In this document: positions 37,237-47,900 of the stretch, piece by piece
How positions within the stretch are numbered: the first letter of the stretch is position 1
How the letters are laid out: each line of letters begins with the position of its first letter
Source of the DNA: Combretum micranthum
Lineage: Eukaryota > Streptophyta > Magnoliopsida > Myrtales > Combretaceae
Direction of reading: 5' to 3'
NCBI GenBank assembly: GCA_024138025.1
Contig: JAMXBD010000209.1
Location: 992,001 to 1,056,000, forward strand
Length of the DNA stretch: 64,000 nt
Notes under the pieces: generated by a model
Seen by the model: only the letters and a program-made list of their open reading frames with translations
What the model was told of the DNA's origin: nothing
Databases searched by the model: none
Made by a program: the position numbers and the translations under genes

Positions 37237-38515
37237 TGGATTGAGGGTCTACCCGCATAACCAGTATTGAGTATTAACTAAAACATAAAACTGGAAAAAG
37301 GTTATCCGTTCTTTTCAATTAAAATGTTTTTTAGGAGAATATTTTTTCATTTTTGTTAACAAAATAGGACAATTTAATGGAAAACATTTTCTTTTGTTTT
37401 GGAAAACATAAATTTTTCATAACTTATGTTTTAAAAAATAACTTACAGAATATAAATGTATAAGTCATTTTTGTATCAATTTATGAGTTCATTTATCAAT
37501 TATTACTATTTAAAAGTATTTATTATTAATTTTTAAAATATTTTTCTTTTAAGTGGATTTATTTCTCATTATAATATATGTAATTTTTTTTCATTTTTTA
37601 TACTTAAAATATATAAATCACCTTGAAATTGTAAACAAATGAAAAGTATTTTCATAAAATTAGCTAAACATTTAAAAATATGTTACTTTTTTGGAAAACT
37701 TTTTAAAAAAAAAAATCTATGTTCATTAATAAATACTTTCTTCAAAACAAACAGAACCTAGAAGCAGCTAGCTTTTGATTGATTTAATAGAAGGAAGAAA
37801 ATCATATAACGTAGACAAAATGTGATATATATTGTGAAGTAAAACTACTAAAGGCAATAGGGGTGTGATTGGAGGTAGAAATAAGGTCTTGATTAGATTA
37901 AAACATGTAAAATAGTTCGATTGTGGATAAGTTTACACTACGATTGAATTGAATAGAGGAAAAGCAATGAGAGGAACTAGAAGAAAAAATTTTGCTTTTC
38001 TCTTATTTGGGAAATGGGGAAAAAGGAAAGGAACGAAGTGAGGGAAGAAAAATTCCCCTTGGCCCAACAAAAACAAACCCCTCCAATTTAGAGAGAACTG
38101 AGAGACAATTTAAATGAAAAGATAGCTACAACTTGAATTGGATGCATAATTTTAAAATATAATAATTTTTATAGTATTTTAGCAATTTATATTATTCTAC
38201 TAATCTTTTTTTTTCCGCACTTTCTTTTTCTCTGTCTAAATTAAGAAAATAATTTTTTTCATTTATATTTTTTTAAAATTTTCTTTTCACTTCCTTTCTT
38301 TCCTACTCCCGAACCTTCGTAAACGTGCTATATATTGAGAGAGTGCTCAAAAGACAAATGGGTTTATTTTGTTTCATATTTTTCTTTTTATCATTTTGGC
38401 AACTTTATTTAAATATATACAAATAAAAATTTTACTCATAATAAAATATAAAAAATTAATATATAAATAAAATATAGATAAGATAAATATAAAAATAATA
38501 CGATTATAATGCACA

Positions 38516-38539
38516 TTATATATATATATATATATATAT
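38516..38539. repeat. (TA)n microsatellite
   Basis: About twelve uninterrupted TA units, directly beside the exon-like stretch. Confidence 0.9.
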
Positions 38540-38708
38540 TCCCATCAGAATTATAGAACTTTGAGACTTTTCCAGAACTGCTGCTTTCATTTCTCCTTGT
38601 TGCACTGGGATCTTCCACAACTGACATCTGTACATCACTAGCAAACACATCAGCCGATTGAGATGGAAAAATCACATGAGCGGTCGGTCCCCATCTCCTT
38701 TTCCCCAA
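38540..38708 (-). pseudogene. Isolated exon-like fragment, unrecognised
   Basis: On the - strand 56 codons stay open with a protein-like composition: RRWGPTAHVIFPSQSADVFA, then VQMSVVEDPSATRRNESSSS and KVSKFYNSDG, ending at the TA microsatellite. Local base composition is much less AT-rich than the flanks. There is no ATG at the start and I found no neighbouring exons, so it may be a captured or relict gene piece. Its family is not recognised. Confidence 0.3.
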
Positions 38709-41330
38709 AATAGTTAATCAAATCAACGGCCCAAAAGTACCTTTTCCCTAACGTCTACTATTCAACTCTATGATGACAATTGACACGGTAACAAATACAT
38801 AATTGGAGACGGAAAAGTATCACAAATGTTAAGAAAGGCATTTATCAAATAAATCCAGCTGTCGCTGTATACACAACGAATACGCATATACATATATATA
38901 AGCCGTTTATATGGAAATATTAATATTAATATTTATTACCTAGTACCACGCAACGGTTTGGAAATTAAGGGAAGGGAAAAAAAAACAAGGAGACAATATG
39001 GATAAATGATTTAAACTTATCAATATTTTACAATATAATTTTTTGTAAAAACTACTTTATCGTGAAGATAAGAACTATAATAAAAAGTAAAAAGTATCAA
39101 AAATATCAAATATTGATCCTTTTTTTAATAATATCAATTAAAAAATAAAACTTTTACCAAAAAAAAGTAAAATTATCATATTTTCATTAATTTTACATCC
39201 GTTTGGAAATCTTAAAAAATACAGAAAAAAGTTTTTTTGCCAACTCAAGACCCAATAAGAAAAGATTCATGATCAAGATAATTATTAAAAATATAAAATA
39301 TATTTATGCATCTTAACATTGATTTTATACATAAAGATGTGAAGTTTTTCTTTTTTTTTCATTTTTTAAATGCTTTTAGAAATTATTTGACAATTTTGTG
39401 AATACATATTATACATATAAATGTTACCGCTGAAACAAAAGCCCGAGAAATACGCATTTATTCCCACCGCACAAGTTCCATCTCAGATAAGTCCCTGCCA
39501 TGTCATTCAATCACTTCACTGCCCCCTGCTGTCCTTATCACTTCCTTTAATCCCATCATATCTGTCATTTTCCAGGATAACAAAGAGTAAGTTGTACATC
39601 TATGCTTGGTTTTAGTGTTAAAAACACTTACCTAGATTTAAAAAAGTGCACATTTTGCAAGTTTCAGCATTGCTTTGCCAAAATGTAGAATCACCTTCGC
39701 AACATTGAATTCTTCTTTCTTTTTTTCCTTTATTATTTTTTTTACAATTGAAATTTGGAGTTGTTAGATGTCATATAAAGTGAAATTTTATTTGTTCAAT
39801 TTACTATATGACTATACTTGTATTTTTGATAAATGATTATTTGTCACGTTAGCTTTTTAAAGATGATAAATATAATAAATGGTGAAAGTTCATTTAGGTA
39901 TAATAATTAACAACTTTAAATTATGTGGAATTTAACAAGTAAAAGTTTGGTTTGCTATAAGATTTTATGACTTCAAATCTTTTAAGTCTGTAAAATTAAA
40001 AAAAATGTAAAATCAAATAATAAAATTAACATTAATCTATATGGTCCTTATAAATGTATATTTTGTACAGTAAAGATAGTATTGAAGCAATAATCCTTCT
40101 ATCTATTACTAAAAGTGAACGGGTATATATATTATAGTAGGTATGAATGTTATTTACATATTACAAAAGGGTATAGGTCAAACTTATCTTATAATATTTT
40201 GAAATCACCTTAAAAGTTGCACCTTATAAAACTTATAGTATAGATATCCCTGAACCTATTACTGTTTATGATATGAGCCAATCGATATTTCGATAATGTC
40301 TAACTCAATTAAAAACGATCACATCGTCAAAAACTATGTCATATACATCATATAACACCTCATGACCTTGGAAACAAGTTAAAAAGAGAAGTAGAGAGAA
40401 GTGGAATAATTGAATCGGAATAAATACTTTAAAGTTTCTTATAAATAATGGTTTTGAATATAACCCACATGTTTATTTTTATTATTCCTAAGTCAAATAA
40501 ATTTCACATAGTGAGTATAAGGTATCTTACATACTAGTAGCGTTTAGTTGCCAAAACTAGACAAAATAAGAGAAATTATATAGCATAGCATAATATAAGG
40601 ATTCTAAAGGTTTAGGTTATTCGGTGAATTTGAGTTGGTCAATGAACAAAAATTTGTCATACCTCTCATATAATTTTATTTTTCTTTAAATTTTTTTATT
40701 AATCTCTTAATATCTGTTGTCCAATATCAAAGCCAATAACATCAACCATAATGGGCTAGAATCTGTATTCAGTCTACATTCCAGTCCAATAAATTTATAG
40801 AAGCCAAGCACTCATAAGATACAAGTTTCAAGTTGATAACACACATGGTAATAACTTATTTTGGTAGTGTAACTTTCAAAAACTTATATATGAAATTTGC
40901 TTTGCTTAATTAGTTGCTTAATACAGGATACTATTAGTTGTTAAAGTAACTCACATAAAAGTAACTACACAATTTCTATCCTTTTTTCCCTTGTTTTTTA
41001 ACAAGTATTATATACCTATATTAACTTTTGAAAGAAATGGAAGCGATCAAGCTAAATTTTAGGCCTCACTTAAAATTTTGGATTCAATTTTATTTTAAAA
41101 ACAAAAAAAAAATTCTACTCGACTTTTCAACATTGAGTTACATCTTTTAATTAAGTAATCTCCATTTATAAAACAACAAAATATGCATTTGGATAGTTAG
41201 TTTTAATTTAATAATTTAAATACCAACAAATAACGAATAACATTAAAATTAATAAAAAAATTGTAAATATTTATAAATAATTGTATTTTATAGAATGTAT
41301 TAATTATGAAAATTACAGAATTTTTTTTTA

Positions 41331-41342
41331 ATCTATATACTC
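41331..41342 (+). promoter_or_regulatory. Possible TATA box of SBE2
   Basis: ATCTATATACTC lies about 30 bases before the stretch where composition changes from AT-rich intergenic to the CT-rich leader (from about 41365). No other TATA-like site is so well placed. Confidence 0.35.
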
Positions 41343-41364
41343 GCAAGTCCCAATGACACGTTAG

Positions 41365-41774
41365 CTGAAAAAATCAAGAGTAACTGACGATAGAGAAAGA
41401 GAGGCAATCGCCAACTGGGTTCCACATCCCAAATTCTCGAACTGCCAACGCACAGCTCGCCCGCTCACTCAAACTCACTTCTCCTCTCCCCATCCCCATG
41501 CACTCGCTATTCATTACTTCACGCATATCATCAGCTCTCTCTCTCTCCTTTTTCTATCTATCAAGTGTTTGTTTGGCAGTTAGCTATTCGCGTTCTTCTG
41601 TTACGAAACAAAAAATCTTTCCTTATTCTTCGTCCATTTTCCGTTCCAGTCTCTCTCTAAATCCATTTGCAGAAAGAGAAATTGAAGAGTAGAAAGAAAA
41701 AAAGGGTAGCAGGGCTTAAAAAAAACCGTAGAGAAGTTCGAATACTCACAAAACCAAAAAAAGAAAATAAAAAA
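41365..41774 (+). other. 5' UTR of SBE2, CT-rich
   Basis: Composition becomes pyrimidine-rich (CTCTCC, CTCTCTCTC) and then purine-rich just before the ATG, typical of plant leaders. The 5' boundary is inferred. An ATG at 41498 lies within it (see the uORF). An AAAAAAATGG context surrounds the main start at 41775. Confidence 0.5.
41498..41692 (+). CDS. Possible upstream ORF in the SBE2 leader
   Basis: An ATG-initiated frame of 64 codons (MHSLFITSRISSALSLSFFY at its start) ends 82 bases before the main ATG. It is Ser/Leu-rich, without recognised homology. If the transcript starts upstream of 41498 this would be an unusually long uORF for a housekeeping enzyme. Alternatively transcription starts downstream of it. 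Confidence 0.25.
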   Translation: MHSLFITSRISSALSLSFFYLSSVCLAVSYSRSSVTKQKIFPYSSSIFRSSLSLNPFAEREIEE

Positions 41775-41901
41775 ATGGTGTATAGCTTGTCAGGTATTCG
41801 ATTCCCCTCCGTTACGACGCCGTATAGGTCCTCCTCTAACTTCTACGGCCACCGGAGGAGTGCTAGCTTCTCTCTCTTGATCAAGAAGAACTCACTTTCA
41901 C
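41775..41901 (+). CDS. SBE2: SBE2 exon 1 (transit peptide)
   Basis: Residues 1-42 plus one base. The start is the first ATG in frame and gives the conserved MVY.LSG.RFP opening. The donor C|GTACTC lies within a CT repeat; reading past it would give a Ser/Leu run and a stop. The extension to 41667 in the same frame starts with TTG and is leader, not protein. Confidence 0.92.
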
Positions 41902-44900
41902 GTACTCTCTCTCTCTCTCTCTCTACTCTCTAGATATGCGTGCTTTTGTTTTCTTTTAATTCTTTTACTTGTATCGAACCTTGAGGTTGAGCTTGAGCTG
42001 TATCAGTTGTTTTGATTTATCAGTTCGATCGTCTGTTCATGTTTCGATTGGATATGTTCTCTAGATTGATTCAAATGACACGATGAGCGAAATAGTAACG
42101 ATAAGCAGAGTGATATCATGTATATTTGTCTAGAGAGAGAGATAGCACTTTCATTTTTCTGATTAGAGAAGTAGCTAGGAAAGGATACTTGAGCATGTTT
42201 TCCTATTCCATTAGATTTCTCAGTTTCATGCATAGATATTGCGATTGATGCTCGGTGTTCCAGTTCCACTCCGAATTTGTACTTCTTCTCAATATATACT
42301 CGGAATAATTTTATCTTATTTTAATTTGATTTTGCATATTTCTTTTGGGATGTGTTTGTCGTATTTGAGTTTGATGCGTAGCTGTATCAGTTGTTTTGAT
42401 TTATTAGTTTGATCGTTTGTTCATGTTAATTTCAAGATTATCGCTAGATTGCTTCAACTGCGATGATGAATACAATCGTACTGATAGGCATAGCGATATC
42501 ATGTATGTGTTGTTTATATGGAGATAACACTGTCATTTTCCTGACTTGAGCATTGGTATGGGGAAGGATACTTGAGTTATGTTTTCCTATTTCATTAGAC
42601 TTCTCGAGTATAATGCGTAGATATTGCGATTGAATCTTGGTGTTCCACTCTGAACGTGTACTTGTTCTCTGCAATACATAGTTGGAATAAGTTTATTATA
42701 TTTTCAATTTGATTTTGCCTTTTTCTTTTAGAATGTGTTTGTCGTATTTGAGTTTGATGCGTAGCTGTATCAGTTGTTTTGATTTATTAGTTCGATCATT
42801 TATTCACGTTTAATTTCATGATTTTTGCTAGATTGATTCAACTGCGATGATGAATAAATATTACTGATAGGCAGAGTGATATCATGTATGCGTTGTATAT
42901 TGGGAGATAACACTTTCATTTTCCTTAATTGAGCATTGGTATGGGAAAGGATACTTGAGTTATGTTTTCCTATTCCATCTTGCTTTTCTCTTTTAGAATA
43001 TGTTTGTTGTATTCTGATTGTATCGTCAAGCTGCTGTAGTTACTGTCGGCTTTAAGGAATGAGTGATAGCAGGTGGAAAAAGTAGCTGCCAATGGTCAGG
43101 GACCTATTTGGATTAAGTTACTTGCATACCATATCTACCACTTTTTTAATCTATAATTTATAACTTTATACATAACCGACCACACTTATAACCTACCACA
43201 CCTATTATTTTTTAAATAAACCTATAACTTTATGTAAGATTCAATGGTGGACCTTACATCTTCTCTATAAGTGACTTGATCCAAGTTCAATCCCAATGGT
43301 CAATGATGGTTACGAACAATCACAGAATATGTGAACAAATATTAGGAAAAATGATTACAAAGGGAAAGCATTTTTCGCAATTTTCTAAAATATTCTCCAT
43401 GTATATTAACTGCCACCACTAGTGGCCAGCCATTGTCATCATCTTCCACTACTACTCAATGTTGAGTGCCACTGCACTCTGAGATTATTTGAACGTTATA
43501 TTGACAATTTGGAAGTTTTGATTATAACAAATATAGAAAGAAGTAATGAAAACTGTTTTCAACGGAACAAACACACTATTGAACTCTCATCTGAGTACTT
43601 CATATTTTGTTCTTCATTTCATTTAGAGGAATTGCAATATGAAGGCTTGATGGGAAAAATAAAATGAGTGATAATTTCCATGCCTATTAACATGCTGGGA
43701 TTTATCAACTTCTTTGTGCATCTAGATTTGTGCTTTTTATCATAAGAAATTTAGGTGGGATGCACAATTTGTAGGGTTAATCATGCCTATGCTTTCACAT
43801 TTCTCTAACTCTGCATGCCCATGTCCTTTTTTGTTTTTTTAATAACACTAATATATCTATGGTTTGTTTGTTTAGAAAGCATTTCTTAGAAAAATAGGCA
43901 TATGGAATGCATGTGGAGCACAAACAAAACCCCAAAAACTTCCCTTTCATTTCTGTAATCCTGACCCTTTTGGGACTTTCTGTTCTTTTGCTTCACGTGC
44001 ATCACTAATGCCTAACCAAATACAGGAATGGTTGCCAAACGAAATTTTAATTCCAGACATGCAAAATTAATGAAAACACAAATATCTATTGCCTAACCAA
44101 AATGAAGGCGAAAACACAAATATCTTTTATTTAATTTCTAACTGTTCATCAACATCTATTGGTTAAAAAGCAAAAAGAAATGCACCATGTTTGCAGTGAT
44201 GGTTTTGGTTGTCTGGCCTATTATATTTGCATAATAGAGAATTAAGTTCATGCCTATTTGTAGGGAAAATCTTTGCTGGAAGTTCCACTTATGATTCGGA
44301 TAGCTCATCTTTGTCGGTTGCTGCTTCTGAGAGAGCACTGGTACCTGGAACCCAAAGCGAAGGTCCTTCATCGTTGACAGAGCAGTTGGAATCATCAAAT
44401 GTTATTTCTGAAGGTGATCAGGTTTGTGGATTCTAGGCCTATTCCTATGTTTAATGTATTCAATTTTATCTACTAAAGAAAGAAAGTTTATTGATCAATT
44501 ATTAGAATCATGCAATTCTGTATGCAATTTTGCACTTGTCCTATAAAATACCCTGGAATGTTTGGTTTGTGTTAATTTCATCAGTAGATATTTTTTGGCT
44601 TCATACTTCTCAAAACATATTAGCTTTCTTTAAGAATATCTACACTTAACAAAAAAGAGACATATATCAAATTTTATATAACATCAATAACTGCAGGCCT
44701 TGTCTTATTAAATAATTATGAGAATGTTGTTGATTCTTCCCCTTAAATCTCCTTTCTAAAATACCAATTCTCTCTTCTACATGTCTTTACTTTTGCTAAT
44801 TTCAATTGGGTAGGTCTATGTATCTTGTGTCAAAATCAGTTTAAATGTGTATCCTTTGTCTTATTCCCAATTTGTTACCCACCTAAGGTTGCTCTCGAAA

Positions 44901-47900
44901 TTTCAATTTACTCAGAATGGAAATATCTGTTGGGTAGGCTGTCCTTTTCACAGAACCTATGTGTTTCACATATATTTATTTAGTTGATAGAAGATAGATT
45001 ATTGAATTACCTTTTCAGTTAGAAAAAACAAATGCGTGAAAGGCTGAGCAATCTTCACGGTTGATGGCTGGGCAATAGATGCCAACATGGTTATTTAGCT
45101 TGTCGGATATGGCAGTCTCTGATTTTGATTCATGAAAAACTTATTGAAAATGTGAATACTGGGGACATGGGAAAGAAGAAGAATAGTTCTTATCTGACAT
45201 CACAGTTTAGACAAGGAAAAAGTGATCAGAACTTGTCTTAAGAACCTCTTTGGTGCTGTTGAGTTGGGAATAATTTTCTTGACTGTTCTCCAGCTTTGAG
45301 TCTTAAAAATGGGATCGAAGTAGTCAGCATTTTCATAGGGTAACTAGCAGCCTTGCAAAGAGTGACTTTGATGTGATCTATTTACACGTGAGACTCCAAG
45401 GAATTGATGAAATGAAGAATCTTGTCAGGACCTTTCAAGATATCTTTGTGAGGAAGGAGAGTTACTTTGATGGTTTAAATAGAATTTGAAATAATAAAAG
45501 CCACATGGTTGGAGAAGGAACTTGATGTCTTGGTGTCCCATGAAGTAACTATTTTCATGATTCCTCTCAAGATAGTGCATTTACAGGTCTCATGCTCCAG
45601 TTGTTTTCCCAAACACACACAAACACGGAAAAAATAAAAGAAGAAGGAGGAGGAGGAGGAGGAGGAAAGAGATTGTAAATTGATACCAGCAAGGAAGATA
45701 CAAATTTGTTGACAATGAGTCTCCGTGAACAACTCTGTAACTTTTGAGATATTGAATGTTTATCCATCCCTCTTTCATTTAATCAAGTTGGAAGGGATAT
45801 TAGGGTAGATGAGAGACAGGTTAGCATTTTTAAATTCATCTCTGCTATAATTTTGGACCCTCGTTGGAGCGATTCAAGTTTTGACAGTCTAGCTTCTTTT
45901 GGAAAATCATCACCAGCTTGGTTTTTTACTTTATTTGGAGAGAGAGAAATGAGAGAAGAGTGGGAAATAGATTGTGGAATACTGCTGACATAGCTAGGTC
46001 CATATGTTCTTGTTTTTTTAGTTGTATAAGCCCAAATGCGTTGCAATTGACAAATTCTCAATCTTGGCACTGTTTTGACCTTTGGTAATGCGTTCGAGTT
46101 TTCAGGTCTCTTGTTTTTGTTACTGGGCTTTTTCTTTCAGCATTTTGACGTTTTCTTCTGTAAAGTTTTTTCTGAAAATTATTGAAAATCTTACCTTACC
46201 CAAAAAAATAATTTTAGACCTTGGTTTATCACATTATCCAATCTCCATGAGAAATAGCTACCCTTGCACTCAATGGCTGCTAGTTTCTCTTAGTTGGAAT
46301 GTGTTGTTAATATTTGTTATTATTTAATGCTTAGAGTAGGTAACTACTTTTACTATACATTAGGTGGATACTACCTATCACATTATATGTCTATATTGTA
46401 CCTCTCTTTGTATTTTTGAGTGTGACAAAATATTATGTTTCTTATCTTTCTTCATGGTATCAGATCATCAAACGATCCCCTTGGGATAAAAATAAAGAGA
46501 GAGGGGGGGGAGAGAGAGAAGGCAAGGGGAAAGGAGAGGTTATTTTGACTAAATCACCGAAGGAAAGCCAAAAGACGATGATGATGCCTCATCATGTTGC
46601 TAAGTTGGAGATGGCAGACTCATCACTTGTTGCTAATCAGTCTCGTCCAAGTAGTATATTTGAACTCACTAGAAAGGCGGTTGGAAAAGGAAAACGGTTG
46701 TGTGGCTATTGTTGCCAACTTAACCATGTGGAGGAGAAATGTTGGAAACTTCATGGCAACCTAGATTTTCTAAAATCAAAGCACCGGAGAAATAAAGAAA
46801 ACCAACTTGCTAAATTAGGTTAGCTACAGTCAACACTGGTAGAAAATTTTACTCATGATAAGATTATCCTCCTACATCAGATCTTGGATCAAACCCGACT
46901 GAATCTTAGTAAGTCAAATGAAACATGCTATTGCTGTTATGGCTCAAATAGGTACATGTTTGACTCTTCCTCAGCGTTCAGGGAGTGAAAATTGGATTTT
47001 TGACACGGAAGCATCTGATCATATGTGTAACTCACTGCATATGTTTGATGTTCTGTCTAAGCATCGTGAATTAGGAAAAATCTCCATTGCTAATGGAAGT
47101 AATGTTGTGGTATAAGGGAAAGGAATGGTCTATCTAGAAAATTTAAAACTATTTGATACCCTATGTGTTCCTGAGCTTAAGTATAATTTGTTGTTTGTAC
47201 GTAAGCTGACAATGGATATGAAGTGTAAAGTAATTTTCTCTCCAACAAGTTGTGTTATGTAGGACAAATCTTTGGGGAGGATGATTAGCAATGCTAAGGG
47301 AATCAATGGTGTCTTCTATTTTTCTAGAGAAAAACCTAAATTTAAGGTATAGACGGAATCCAAGTCCTTTGTGTCAGCGTCTAATGAGTACGACGTTATG
47401 CTATAGCATAAACGTCTTAGTCATCCCTGTTTTCCATACTTAAATTGTTTGTACCTGAACTTATATAAGAATAAAAGGGTGGATGAGCTTAGTTGTGGAT
47501 GTTGTATCATGACAAAAATGTCAAGATCTCCATATCATGTTAAACCATACAAACCATCGAAACCCTTCAAGTTGAATTGGCGTGATACTTGGGAGCATCC
47601 TGAACTTCGACTTACAATGGGTATAAGTGATTTGTTACATTTACTGATGACTGTTCATGGTTTTGTTAGGTGTTTCTTGTGAAAGAAAAATCAAATGTTT
47701 GCCTTGTGTTCAAAAAATTTCATAAATTTGTGATGAATGTTTTCATTGAAAACATTCAAATACTCCGCATTGACAATGCTAAGGAGTATTTCTCAAATGA
47801 ATTTGGGTGTTATCTTAATGAGAATTGTATTGTACACCAAAACTCATGTCCTTATACTTCTTAGCAAAATGGTATTGCTGAACAGAAGAATAGACATCTT

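Larger units (their letters stand above)
34216..41330. other. AT-rich intergenic region upstream of SBE2
   Basis: No gene is supported over these 7 kb. It contains homopolymer and AT runs, a possible CACTA remnant (35658-36200), an imperfect duplication (37128-37236), and a short exon-like stretch on the - strand near 38540-38708. The frames at 34772-35066, 36840-37097 and 39421-39615 have no recognisable residues and look random. Confidence 0.5.
41902..44263 (+). other. SBE2 intron 1 (2.36 kb)
   Basis: Begins with a CT microsatellite (41902-41931), then three ~383-bp tandem repeats (about 41990-43010), then a 196-bp MITE (43099-43294). The remainder is unremarkable. Near 44076-44125 GAAAACACAAATATCT occurs twice, 34 bases apart. 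Confidence 0.85.

Noticed and set aside
41667..41774. N-terminal extension of SBE2 starting at 41667
   Set aside because: The start codon there is TTG; the first in-frame ATG is 41775 and gives the family's conserved N-terminus.
43860..44130. Possible second MITE in intron 1 (GGTTTGTTTG at left, GCCTAACCAAA at right)
   Set aside because: Ends are suggestive but I could not find a target duplication or a convincing inverted match.
45475..46070. - strand ORFs in intron 2 before the copia element
   Set aside because: One is driven by a GGA repeat and the others have no recognisable residues; no transposon or gene ends nearby.
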